44,756 nt of DNA from Clostridia bacterium (GTDB lineage: Bacteria; Bacillota; Clostridia; Christensenellales; Borkfalkiaceae): the NCBI GenBank assembly GCA_017467265.1, contig JAFTSO010000044.1, positions 1 to 44,756 of the forward strand. The letters are read 5' to 3'. Position 1 is the first letter of the stretch; every line of letters begins with the position of its first letter. Shown here in pieces: positions 36,833-44,756 of the stretch. The position numbers and the translations under genes were made by a program. The notes beneath the pieces are model-generated. The model ran no database searches. It was not told the origin of the DNA and saw only the letters and a program-made list of their open reading frames with translations.

Positions 36833-37534
36833 TTAGCTCGCGCGCTTGGCGAGAATTTTACCCGTTTCACCATTGATTAAAAATGCCGTGATATTGCCGC
36901 TGCGGTCAATGATACCCACGTAATAATAGGGCGATTCTTCAAAAATTAAACGAATATAGATTTCCCCTGCAAAGCCGTATTTGTCCGTCAGGCTATCGAA
37001 TAACGGTTTTTCCGCGTCGATCAGTCCTTGCAGCACTATGCTTGGCGAGAGGGTGCTTTCCGTGCGAACGGACGTCGCCGTCAATTCGTTTTCTACGCCG
37101 CCGTACGTGATTTTGCAAACGATCTCCGATAATGCCGACGTGTCCAAAGTGCAATAGAAATAATACTCCGCGCGTACGTTGTCAAAGGACATTTCGCCGC
37201 CGTATTCCTTGCCGTTCACCATAAAAGATATCGTGCACACTTCGTCGCCTTCGGGTGCGACCAAATACACTTCGGTACGGTCAAAGCGTTCCTGCGGTAC
37301 ACCGTCGGCGGCGTAGGGGCTTTCCTTACTAACAGAATACACGCGAAGGGAAAGTGTTTCCGTTTCCGCTAAGAAAATATTGCTGCGGAGTTCGGATACG
37401 TAGTTTTCATAACGGACTTGTTTCTTACAGCCGACGAAAGATAAAACGCAGAGCAAGGCGGCGAAAGCAAGAAACAAACGCAATAAAATTTTCGGGCGTA
37501 AAAATCTACGGTTCTGTTTGAAAAAAGCGTTCAT
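36833..37534 (-). CDS. Lipoprotein, unrecognised
   Basis: This 233-residue protein has an N-terminal basic region and a hydrophobic stretch ILLRLFLAFAALLCVLSF ending in lipobox FVGC (Cys near residue 36), so it should be a membrane-anchored lipoprotein on the outer face. The rest is predicted beta-rich with no family I recognise; the end DRSGNITAFLINGETGKIL recalls PepSY/peptidase-propeptide-like text, weakly. There is no ribosome binding site before ATG 37534. A TATAAT lies only five bases upstream, so the message may be leaderless. Confidence 0.72.
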   Translation of the reverse strand: MNAFFKQNRRFLRPKILLRLFLAFAALLCVLSFVGCKKQVRYENYVSELRSNIFLAETETLSLRVYSVSKESPYAADGVPQERFDRTEVYLVAPEGDEVCTISFMVNGKEYGGEMSFDNVRAEYYFYCTLDTSALSEIVCKITYGGVENELTATSVRTESTLSPSIVLQGLIDAEKPLFDSLTDKYGFAGEIYIRLIFEESPYYYVGIIDRSGNITAFLINGETGKILAKRAS

Positions 37535-37539
37535 AGTTC

Positions 37540-37545
37540 ATTATA
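37540..37545 (-). promoter_or_regulatory. -10 box five bases before the lipoprotein start (possible leaderless mRNA)
   Basis: TATAAT on the minus strand ends five bases before the ATG at 37534, where transcription would begin at or next to the start codon. No convincing -35 box was found at 16-18 bases. Confidence 0.4.
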
Positions 37546-37590
37546 TTAAAAAAAGGTGCAAAACATACCGAATTATTTTTGCTCATACAG

Positions 37591-37619
37591 TTGATTTTTT
37601 GTTTTCAATGTGCTAAAAT
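37591..37619 (+). promoter_or_regulatory. Sigma-A promoter for the 222-residue protein and probably guaB
   Basis: TTGATT (37591-37596) and TAAAAT (37614-37619) have a 17-base spacer. It is divergent from the lipoprotein gene, and no terminator lies between the next two genes. Confidence 0.8.
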
Positions 37620-37646
37620 AGTATAAATACAATGGGAGGAGAGTTT

Positions 37647-38315
37647 ATGAGCGTTGAGAAGATTATCCTTCGATCGTTTTTGAGCACGTTGGCGGCTATT
37701 GTGATGCTGTTCGTGTTCATGGTTGGTATGCTCGTGGCTGTCTATCCCGAAACAATGATGAACGTTTCGTACGATATGGGTATGGAAAAGGCAAGCGTTT
37801 GGTTTGCCGAGCGTGCGTACAAACGTCACGATAAGGTTGAAACGATTGCTTTTGCGACGACGGTTGCAATCGAAGAGAATATGTACGGAAAGATCGTTGT
37901 GTGCGGCGAAAAGCTGATAGCAGACGAAGAATTTGCAGACTACTGCAAAGCCAAGGACGAGGCGAACGCTGAAAAATACGGGGATCAGACGGTCAACGGT
38001 GTATTGATCACAGATATTCTCGGCTCGTACGATCAATACGTATATGCGCAGATTACGATCGCGCAGTATAAAAACGGCGACAAGGATGGCGCGGTGACAC
38101 GCGCGGTGGAGTTGACGGAAGGATTTTCTAGAAACAACGCGGTTGCCTGCCTTTTGATGGAGGCAGATAGCGATGGCGACACTGCATTGGTAGATAGATT
38201 GTTGGTTGAGATGGAGAACATGAAGATCCATTACGGCGCGACGTGGGAGGAGAGCGACGCGGAGTATTTTGGGGAAATATATTGGATGTTTTTTCCGCCG
38301 TCCGATGTCGTTTAA
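37647..38315 (+). CDS. Membrane-anchored hypothetical protein upstream of guaB
   Basis: I do not recognise this 222-residue protein. It has one N-terminal transmembrane helix (about residues 10-32, FLSTLAAIVMLFVFMVGMLVAV). The rest is soluble and mostly helical, with TPR-like character (ASVWFAERAYKRHDKVETIAFAT and AQITIAQYKNGDKDGAVTRAVEL). GGAGGAG precedes ATG 37647. It lies 48 bases upstream of guaB on the same strand without a terminator, so the two are likely co-transcribed. A role in purine metabolism is not implied by its sequence. Confidence 0.72.
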   Translation: MSVEKIILRSFLSTLAAIVMLFVFMVGMLVAVYPETMMNVSYDMGMEKASVWFAERAYKRHDKVETIAFATTVAIEENMYGKIVVCGEKLIADEEFADYCKAKDEANAEKYGDQTVNGVLITDILGSYDQYVYAQITIAQYKNGDKDGAVTRAVELTEGFSRNNAVACLLMEADSDGDTALVDRLLVEMENMKIHYGATWEESDAEYFGEIYWMFFPPSDVV

Positions 38316-38318
38316 TAA

Positions 38319-39821
<1,503 letters not shown>

Positions 39822-39830
39822 TAGATAGGA

Positions 39831-39864
39831 AAAAGACGCGGATAAAATTATCTACGCGTCTTTT
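39831..39864 (+). terminator. Terminator between guaB and the GMP synthetase gene
   Basis: AAAAGACGCG (39831-39840) pairs with CGCGTCTTTT (39855-39864), with further A-T pairs inside. It is strong although the next gene belongs to the same pathway. Confidence 0.85.
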
Positions 39865-39911
39865 CTTGCATAAATAAGTATTTATTTTTTACCATTTAGG
39901 AGGAGAAATAT

Positions 39912-40913
39912 ATGGAAAACAACGTACGTCCTGCATCTATGGAACGTATCACAACCAAAGCCTTGGCTGATGCTTTTATTGCGGAACAGGTTGCCGCGGT
40001 AAGAGAGCAGGTTGGCGATAAGAAAGTTTTGCTTGCGCTTTCCGGCGGTGTAGATTCGTCGGTTGTAGCGGCGCTTTTAATCAAAGCAATCGGCAAACAG
40101 CTCGTTTGCGTACACGTAAATCACGGGCTTATGCGTAAAAACGAATCGGAAAATGTCGTGGAATTGTTCCAAAATCAATTGGACGCAAATCTTATTTACG
40201 TTGATGCGACCGACCGTTTCTTGGACTTGTTGGCAGGCGTAAGCGATCCTGAACAAAAACGTAAAATTATCGGGAAGGAATTTATCAACGTATTTGCTGA
40301 CGAAGCAAGAAATTTGGAGGGTATTGAATTCTTGGCGCAGGGTACGATTTACCCCGATATTTTGGAAAGCATCAAACAGGCAGAAGGCAAAAAGGCGGTA
40401 AAATCTCATCACAACGTTGGTGGATTGCCCGAAGATTTGAAATTTGCGTTGGTTGAGCCCCTGAAACTGCTGTTCAAGGACGAAGTAAGAGTCGTTGGTG
40501 AAGCACTTGGTCTTCCGCATGCGATGGTTTACCGTCAGCCGTTCCCCGGCCCTGGTCTTGGGGTGAGATGCCTTGGCGCGATTACGCGCGACCGTTTGAC
40601 GGCACTCCGCGAGGCGGACGCGATTTTGCGTGATGAATTTGACAAATGTGGTTTGGCGGAAAAGGTATGGCAATATTTCGTTATAATTCCTGACATGAAG
40701 AGTGTAGGTGTAAAGGACGACAGCCGTTATGAGGGGTGGCCTGCGATTATCCGCGCTGTAAATACGGTAGATGCGATGACGGCAACGATAGAAGAAATCC
40801 CTTATTCTGTTTTGCATAAGATTACGTCGCGCATTGTCACCGAAGTGGAAGGGATCAACCGCGTGTTGTACGACCTTACACCGAAGCCCACGGGGACGAT
40901 CGAGTGGGAGTAA
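39912..40913 (+). CDS. guaA: GMP synthetase, ATP-pyrophosphatase subunit without glutaminase domain
   Basis: This 333-residue protein converts XMP to GMP by adenylation and amination. It has the PP-loop SGGVDSS at residues 44-50, QGTIYPDILES, the XMP-binding FPGPGLGVRCLG, and the C-terminal dimerisation domain ending PKPTGTIEWE. Ordinary bacterial GuaA is about 510 residues and starts with a class I glutaminase domain (Cys-His-Glu), which is completely missing here. This matches the archaeal split type (GuaAB). No partner glutaminase gene is in the window, so it may be elsewhere or the enzyme may use free ammonia. AGGAGGAG precedes ATG 39912, so the short start is genuine. Confidence 0.93.
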   Translation: MENNVRPASMERITTKALADAFIAEQVAAVREQVGDKKVLLALSGGVDSSVVAALLIKAIGKQLVCVHVNHGLMRKNESENVVELFQNQLDANLIYVDATDRFLDLLAGVSDPEQKRKIIGKEFINVFADEARNLEGIEFLAQGTIYPDILESIKQAEGKKAVKSHHNVGGLPEDLKFALVEPLKLLFKDEVRVVGEALGLPHAMVYRQPFPGPGLGVRCLGAITRDRLTALREADAILRDEFDKCGLAEKVWQYFVIIPDMKSVGVKDDSRYEGWPAIIRAVNTVDAMTATIEEIPYSVLHKITSRIVTEVEGINRVLYDLTPKPTGTIEWE

Positions 40914-40917
40914 TTTA

Positions 40918-41307
40918 ATGAAAAAATACGGATTAAAAATTTTTTTTAAGTCCGTTGTAGCAGGCGAAGTATTTTTTGAGGAATCGGTGGTCAGTTTAAC
41001 GGCGAACGATTTTGACGGCGCATACGAAAAGGCACAAAGCTACGCGAACGATCGCTTAGACAAGTACCTGAATATATACGGTGAAACCGTCGAAGAGAGC
41101 GTATTTGATATCGTTGATTGCTTTGAGGTTTTTGACGAGGAAACGGACGGCGTGCAAGAGATCTACTCCTGCTATAAGAAAAATCGTACGGATATGCCCG
41201 AACAAGCGTTTGTTGATTTTTTGAGTGACGGGTGTACAGAAGAAGAATTATTGCCCTTGCTGTCAATGGAATTTAATGAAAAAAGGGAAAAGCCTGATAA
41301 GGTATAA
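40918..41307 (+). CDS. DUF4288-like protein
   Basis: This 129-residue acidic protein has an N-terminal segment (YGLKIFFKSVVAGEVFFEESVVSL, then ANDFDGAYEKAQSYAND) that resembles DUF4288 domains, a small alpha/beta family of unknown function. The remainder is acidic and helical (MPEQAFVDFLSDGCTEEELLPLL). It starts four bases after the GMP synthetase stop, with GGGAG eight bases upstream, so it is co-translated with that gene. Whether it helps GMP synthetase is unknown. The family match is from pattern memory only. Confidence 0.6.
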   Translation: MKKYGLKIFFKSVVAGEVFFEESVVSLTANDFDGAYEKAQSYANDRLDKYLNIYGETVEESVFDIVDCFEVFDEETDGVQEIYSCYKKNRTDMPEQAFVDFLSDGCTEEELLPLLSMEFNEKREKPDKV

Positions 41308-41312
41308 AATAG

Positions 41313-41350
41313 ACGTCCTGCGAGCGGATTTGGCTTGTGGGACGTTTTTT
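41313..41350 (+). terminator. Terminator after the DUF4288-like gene
   Basis: ACGTCCTGCGAGC pairs (three G-U) with GCTTGTGGGACGT, followed by six T. Confidence 0.85.
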
Positions 41351-41467
41351 GTTGTATGCTACGCTCATAAAATCATGCGCAACACTTTACGTTCGACTGC
41401 GAAAAACTTTCTTTCCTTTTGTAATCTAATGATGCCGTTTTGTAATGTATGATATCTATTATGCCTA

Positions 41468-41496
41468 TTGACATTTTAGAAAGTATATGTTATACT
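41468..41496 (+). promoter_or_regulatory. Sigma-A promoter for the Gfo/Idh/MocA gene
   Basis: TTGACA (41468-41473) and TATACT (41491-41496) are separated by 17 bases. Confidence 0.92.
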
Positions 41497-41506
41497 AATA
41501 AAACAG

Positions 41507-41516
41507 AAAACGTTTT
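41507..41516 (+). promoter_or_regulatory. Operator-like palindrome downstream of the promoter
   Basis: AAAACGTTTT is a perfect 10-bp palindrome centred on CG, about 10 bases past the -10 box and so just after the transcription start. This is the usual form and place of a LacI/GalR-family operator; it departs from the CcpA cre consensus at several positions. Confidence 0.5.
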
Positions 41517-41532
41517 ATAGGAGGATACTCTT

Positions 41533-42606
41533 ATGCATAAAAAACTCGACCTTGCGATTATCGGTCAAGGTAGAAGTGGCCGTGATATTCACGGCAAGTA
41601 TTACATCTCGGATAAAAACACATATTTCAACGTGAAATACGTAGTGGACGCGGACGAAAGCCGTCGCGCTATGGCGGAGAAGCGTTATCCTGGGTGTAAG
41701 ACGTTCGCCGATTATCGCGAACTGTATAATTGCGATGTGGACGTCGTTGTGAACGCGTCGTACTCCCATCAGCATTATTCGATCACGAAGGATTTGTTGG
41801 AACACGGCAAGAACGTAATGGTGGAAAAACCGTTCGCGCGCAATCAGTTTGAGTGCGAAACGTTGATAGAAACGGCAAAGGCAAACGGCGTTTTGTTGGT
41901 TGTATTCCAAAACACGCAGACCGCGCCCTATTATTTGGATGCGCTCCGTTTGATTAAGGAAGGTAGATTCGGCGACGTGAAGCAGATCAGCATCCGTTTC
42001 AACGGTTTTGCGCGTCGTTGGGATTGGCAGACGTTGCAAAAGAGATTGGGCGGTAGCGCGTACAATACGGGGCCGCACCCGATCGCAATGGCACTCGGAT
42101 TTTTGGGTTTTGACAAGGATTTCAAAGTGGTATATTCCAAACTGGATACTGCGCTTACCAGCGGCGACGCGGAAGATTACGTGAAAATTTTGCTCACCGC
42201 GCCGAACAAGCCGCTCGTGGACGTGGAGATGAATTCGATTGATGCGTACAGCGATTATACGTTGAAAATTCAAGGCTCGAAAGGCACGTTCAAATGCACG
42301 GCGAGCAAATACTCGATGAAATATATCGTGGATGGGGAAAACCCCGAAAGACCTGTGATAGAAGAATTTTTGCAGGACGAGCAGGGCAATCCTAAATATT
42401 GCTGGGAACAGCTGAATATCCACGAAGAGAACGGCGAATACGTAGGTACTCCCTTCGACGTGGGTACGGAAACGATCTATGAAAATCTGTATTATGCGTT
42501 GACGGAAGGCGCAGAGCTGGTCGTAAAACCTTGGCAGTCGGCTATGGTCATCAATGTGATCGAAACGTTGCACGCACAAAATCCTTTGCCTGTAAAATAT
42601 CTTTAA
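41533..42606 (+). CDS. Gfo/Idh/MocA-family oxidoreductase
   Basis: This 357-residue NAD(P)-dependent dehydrogenase acts on a sugar or cyclitol of unknown identity. The Rossmann motif is LAIIGQGRSGRDIHGKYYIS, followed by VVVNASYSHQHYSITKDLLEHGKNVMVEKPFA, where EKP is the family cofactor/catalytic motif. The C-terminal alpha/beta domain has GSAYNTGPHPIAMALGFLG, with the conserved His as catalytic candidate. TAGGAGG precedes ATG 41533. It is a single-gene unit with a consensus promoter and an operator-like palindrome, so it is likely inducible. Confidence 0.93.
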   Translation: MHKKLDLAIIGQGRSGRDIHGKYYISDKNTYFNVKYVVDADESRRAMAEKRYPGCKTFADYRELYNCDVDVVVNASYSHQHYSITKDLLEHGKNVMVEKPFARNQFECETLIETAKANGVLLVVFQNTQTAPYYLDALRLIKEGRFGDVKQISIRFNGFARRWDWQTLQKRLGGSAYNTGPHPIAMALGFLGFDKDFKVVYSKLDTALTSGDAEDYVKILLTAPNKPLVDVEMNSIDAYSDYTLKIQGSKGTFKCTASKYSMKYIVDGENPERPVIEEFLQDEQGNPKYCWEQLNIHEENGEYVGTPFDVGTETIYENLYYALTEGAELVVKPWQSAMVINVIETLHAQNPLPVKYL

Positions 42607-42620
42607 TTGTTAAATTTGGT

Positions 42621-42658
42621 AAAAAATCCCTTTCTGCGAATAGCAGGAAGGGATTTTT
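42621..42658 (+). terminator. Terminator after the Gfo/Idh/MocA gene
   Basis: AAAAAATCCCTTTCTGC pairs with GCAGGAAGGGATTTTTT (one mismatch), with a T-run. Confidence 0.93.
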
Positions 42659-42679
42659 TTCTAAATAGTTGCTTGTGTC

Positions 42680-42706
42680 ACGAAAGGTAGGGAATTGCAT
42701 ATAGTA
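42680..42706 (+). promoter_or_regulatory. Sigma-K/E-like promoter motif before the Cys/Asn-rich gene
   Basis: AC (42680-42681), 16 bases, then CATATAGTA (42698-42706) matches the AC-N16-CATANNNTA pattern of sporulation sigma-K. No sigma-A pair is evident here. The motif is short, so chance is possible. Confidence 0.3.
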
Positions 42707-42760
42707 TAGTATGAGGTTTCCGAAAAGGGGATTTCAAATACACGAGAAGGACAAAAGCGT

Positions 42761-43156
42761 ATGTTTAATTTTTGTAATGCGTGTCAACAGCGCATTTGCC
42801 GTGATGCTTGCGGCAATATCCGCGTGACGAACGGGTTGAACTCTTGTTGCGGTTGGGGCGGCTATAACACCAGTAATGGTTATAATGGCTGCGCGCGCTA
42901 CAATTCCTGTGGTTGGAACCGTTGCAATAGCTGCAACACGTGTAATGGCTGTTTTTTGAATACGTCCGAGAATACGTCCAATTCCACGACGAGCGGCAAT
43001 AGCGGCAACGGGTGCAACTGTGGCTATCAGTACGGCTGTGTGACAGTTTGCGGCTACGGCATTTCGCAGAACAACACGACGGCAAATACTTCGTCGCAGA
43101 GTGGTCAAACGGGCAGATGTAGACGTTCGTCTTGCTATTGCGGCTATAACGGTTAA
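42761..43156 (+). CDS. Cys/Asn/Gly-rich low-complexity protein, unrecognised
   Basis: I do not recognise this 131-residue protein. It has 19 Cys and 23 Asn, arranged as CxxC-type and CC spacings in the first half (FNFCNACQQRICRDACG, NSCCGWGGYN, NRCNSCNTCNGC), then a Ser/Thr/Asn linker and a second Cys cluster (GCNCGYQYGCVTVCGYG), ending CRRSSCYCGYNG. There is no signal peptide or membrane segment. The composition is like spore-coat or matrix proteins, or a metal-binding storage protein. A GAGAAGGA site lies 9 bases before ATG 42761. It stands alone with its own terminator and a sigma-K-like upstream motif. Confidence 0.65.
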   Translation: MFNFCNACQQRICRDACGNIRVTNGLNSCCGWGGYNTSNGYNGCARYNSCGWNRCNSCNTCNGCFLNTSENTSNSTTSGNSGNGCNCGYQYGCVTVCGYGISQNNTTANTSSQSGQTGRCRRSSCYCGYNG

Positions 43157-43177
43157 ACGGAAAGAAATACCTTGGAT

Positions 43178-43205
43178 AAAAAGCGGCGGCTCGTCCGTCG
43201 CTTTT
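43178..43205 (+). terminator. Terminator after the Cys/Asn-rich gene
   Basis: AAAAGCG...GG pairs with CC...CGCTTTT around a short loop, with four T and a following T-rich tract. Confidence 0.7.
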
Positions 43206-43252
43206 CCTGTTTTGTGGTCTAAAAGTAAGGATAAAAGTACATACTGCTGTTG

Positions 43253-44044
43253 ATGGGAAGAGTTCGCCGCGCATATCAATATTTGAAAGGCAAATACGAG
43301 CTGCTGCACGTAAAAAAATACACGACGATCGCAGGAACGCTCGTGTTCTTTTTGATTATGTCGATTATGCCGTTTGCGTTTTGGCTCTCGCTGATCATCG
43401 GCAAATTGCCGATCGACACCGAAAAACTTTTTTCCTTGCCTGTGTTCGAGTCGGTGAAAAATGTGCTGGAATACGTGCAAACAGAGGCGCGAGAGGCAAC
43501 GGCAGGTGCGTCGGTGGTGCTGCTCGTGACGACGCTCTATTCGTCCACAAATTTGTTTTATCAAATGCGGCGGAGTGGAGAGATTGTCTACGACGTGTAT
43601 CGCAAAAAACAGGGATTAAAGACGCGTATCGCTGCGTTGGCGTTGCTTGGCTTTGTGTTGGTGCTGGCGGTGGCGTTTTTACTCGTTTTCGCGCTCGGAA
43701 CGTTTGTTTTTTCGCGCTGGTTTCCACGTGGCGTCGAATTACTCATCGATCATGTTTTGCTTGCGATTTTGGCGTTTTTTTTGGCGCTGTTGCTAAACGT
43801 GTACGTTTGTCCCTACAAAAGGAAATGGCGGCTGTTTTTATCGGGAACGTGCGTCACGGTGGGGCTGTGGGCGGTGGCGGCTCTGGGATTTTCGATCTAC
43901 TTAAAGATCGGAAATCTGACAAAACTGTACGGCGCATTGACTACGGTGATTGTGTTTTTGTTATGGTTGTACGTGATGATGATCGGGTTTATCGTCGGGG
44001 TCATTTTTAACAGTGAACGTGTGATTAAAAAACGTAAGCGTTAA
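43253..44044 (+). CDS. YihY/BrkB-family integral membrane protein
   Basis: This 263-residue membrane protein matches the YihY/virulence-factor BrkB family (formerly mis-called ribonuclease BN), of unsettled function. Six hydrophobic segments are visible, including TIAGTLVFFLIMSIMPFAFW, VVLLVTTLYSSTNLFYQMR, LALLGFVLVLAVAFLLVFAL, a pair near residues 160-210, and VIVFLLWLYVMMIGFIVGVIFN. The pattern W-Y...G in LWLYVMMIGFIVG is conserved in the family. The ribosome site before ATG 43253 is poor (AAGG lies about 22 bases upstream), so the start is uncertain by a few codons. Confidence 0.85.
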   Translation: MGRVRRAYQYLKGKYELLHVKKYTTIAGTLVFFLIMSIMPFAFWLSLIIGKLPIDTEKLFSLPVFESVKNVLEYVQTEAREATAGASVVLLVTTLYSSTNLFYQMRRSGEIVYDVYRKKQGLKTRIAALALLGFVLVLAVAFLLVFALGTFVFSRWFPRGVELLIDHVLLAILAFFLALLLNVYVCPYKRKWRLFLSGTCVTVGLWAVAALGFSIYLKIGNLTKLYGALTTVIVFLLWLYVMMIGFIVGVIFNSERVIKKRKR

Positions 44045-44086
44045 AGAATTTGTATAAAATCAGAGCGGAATACACAAACTGCGGTT

Positions 44087-44533
44087 ATGAAAACGGTTAA
44101 AATGAGAAGTTCGATTATGGCAAGTGTGGCGGCACTACTCTTTTCCTTTTCCGCGTTGCAAAAAGGCTCGATAACGGATATTACAAAGCCGTATTTGGGC
44201 ACGTATGAGTGCGAAAGGGCGGAGCTTGGTAGCGGCGATCTTCTCGCGCGTTTTGACGATTTGCGTTTGGAACTAAAAGATAAGGGCGAATACGTGCTCT
44301 ATTATAAGGAAAAGGGGGCAAAAATCAAGAAAATAAACGGGAAATATCATTATGACGAGCAAAGCAAAACGATTTCGTTATATCTCCCGAATAGTCGTCA
44401 TATTCATCGAGAATATACAGTGCGAAGATCATTATGTAGGTGTAGAAGAAGTTCTGCATCTGATCCTTGCCGAGTGTTTCGGTGCCGCTTTCAATCTGAA
44501 CAGACATTATTTCTCCTGCCTGCTCGGGCGTAA
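44087..44533 (+). pseudogene. Truncated secreted hypothetical protein, 3' part replaced at a junction
   Basis: The frame opens with a signal-peptide-like stretch (SSIMASVAALLFSFSAL). A small lipocalin-like or DUF-type beta domain follows: YLGTYECERAEL, LRLELKDKGEYVLYYKE, KINGKYHYDEQSKTISLYL. After about 44400-44414 the frame runs on to 44533 as an antisense reading of an ABC-2 permease gene (arginine- and cysteine-rich, not protein-like). So the real gene is probably cut off near residue 105. No function is assigned and no good ribosome site is seen. Confidence 0.6.
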
Positions 44534-44756
44534 GTCCGTTCTGCACCATAGCATTGATACGATATACCTCTTGAAGAACGGTGTCTGCAATGGCGGTGTT
44601 ACTATCGTACATCGAAAGGTTGTTTACGTAGTAGGTATAGGAGGATGCGCTGTTCATCACGAAAGCACATTCCGCATTGCCTGATATAATATCATTTTTC
44701 AGATCGTCAACGCTACCTTCTGCGACCTTTACGTTATAATCGACGAAAGCGTTTCC
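44325..44756 (-). pseudogene. ABC-2-type transporter permease fragment, truncated both ends
   Basis: The minus-strand frame is open from the window end (44756) down to about 44412, encoding an N-terminal-half extracellular region (KVAEGSVDDLKNDIISGNA and QNGLTPEQAGEIM) and then the transmembrane start QNFFYTYIMIFALYI. This is typical of NatB/ABC-2 permeases, in which this helix continues with ILLYGQ-like text. Here it instead reads into antisense of the plus-strand gene and stops at 44325. Thr codons are mostly ACC and no Leu is TTG, unlike the rest of the window. It is cut at a recombination or assembly junction. Confidence 0.65.

Noticed and set aside
41500-41520. CcpA cre site before the Gfo/Idh/MocA gene
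   Set aside because: The palindrome shares the CG centre but misses several fixed cre positions, so only a generic LacI-type operator is proposed.
42761-43156. CRISPR-like or tandem DNA repeat in the Cys/Asn-rich region
   Set aside because: The repetition is at amino-acid level with irregular spacing; no constant repeat and spacer units exist.

Overview
The window looks like a chromosomal segment of a Gram-positive, low-to-moderate G+C bacterium of the Clostridia. A gut lineage near Christensenellales is possible, but that is only a guess from style. Supporting evidence: the rplT/TrmH/YebC and DUF4364 gene types, strong AGGAGG ribosome binding sites, consensus sigma-A promoters with 17-bp spacers, Lys-rich lipoprotein signal peptides, Ser/Glu linkers after lipoboxes, short-form HisG with HisZ, and Thr coded mostly by ACG. 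I saw no phage, IS element, CRISPR array, tRNA or rRNA.

Layout. 1-2 kb: end of rplT, a TrmH-family rRNA methyltransferase and a YebC/TACO1 protein, followed by a 105-nt imperfect palindrome. 2.1-4.4 kb (minus strand): a beta-helix protein, a TSCPD-domain protein and a DUF4364 protein. 4.5-7.1 kb: a NUDIX ADP-ribose pyrophosphatase, a small Cys-rich membrane protein (minus), and a pantothenate uptake/phosphorylation pair (ECF S component plus type III pantothenate kinase). 7.2-12.8 kb: homoserine dehydrogenase, a RimK-like ATP-grasp ligase, a membrane sugar-nucleotide dehydratase/epimerase and a CyuA-type cysteine desulfidase. 13-15.4 kb: serC and serA. 15.4-24.3 kb: a compact GH78-like gene, then a tightly packed histidine operon hisZ-G-D-C-B-H-A-F-IE, closed by a strong terminator. 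24.5-27.5 kb: a very large BspA-type leucine-rich-repeat lipoprotein interrupted by one in-frame TAG. 27.7-36.8 kb: an oligopeptide ABC transporter operon (accessory lipoprotein, OppA with a large insertion, OppB, C, D, F and a small membrane protein). 36.8-41.3 kb: a lipoprotein (minus), a membrane-anchored hypothetical protein, guaB, a GMP synthetase lacking the glutaminase domain, and a DUF4288-like protein. 41.5-44.0 kb: a Gfo/Idh/MocA oxidoreductase with an operator-like palindrome at its promoter, a Cys/Asn-rich protein and a YihY/BrkB membrane protein. The last ~340 bases hold part of an ABC-2-type permease on the minus strand, joined tail-to-tail to a truncated plus-strand gene. Its codon use is unlike the rest, so this is probably a rearrangement or an assembly chimera.

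Functionally the core is biosynthetic: Ser, His, homoserine-derived amino acids, CoA and GMP, plus peptide uptake and cell-surface proteins. The observations most worth following are these. (1) The single TAG in the LRR gene replaces an expected Trp codon, while none of 42 intact genes in the window uses TAG as its stop. (2) The GMP synthetase has no glutaminase domain. (3) There is a chimeric junction near 44.41 kb. (4) A long extragenic palindrome follows yebC. (5) There are two unrecognised Cys-rich small proteins. No clearly new multi-gene system is visible; most of the window is conventional housekeeping metabolism.
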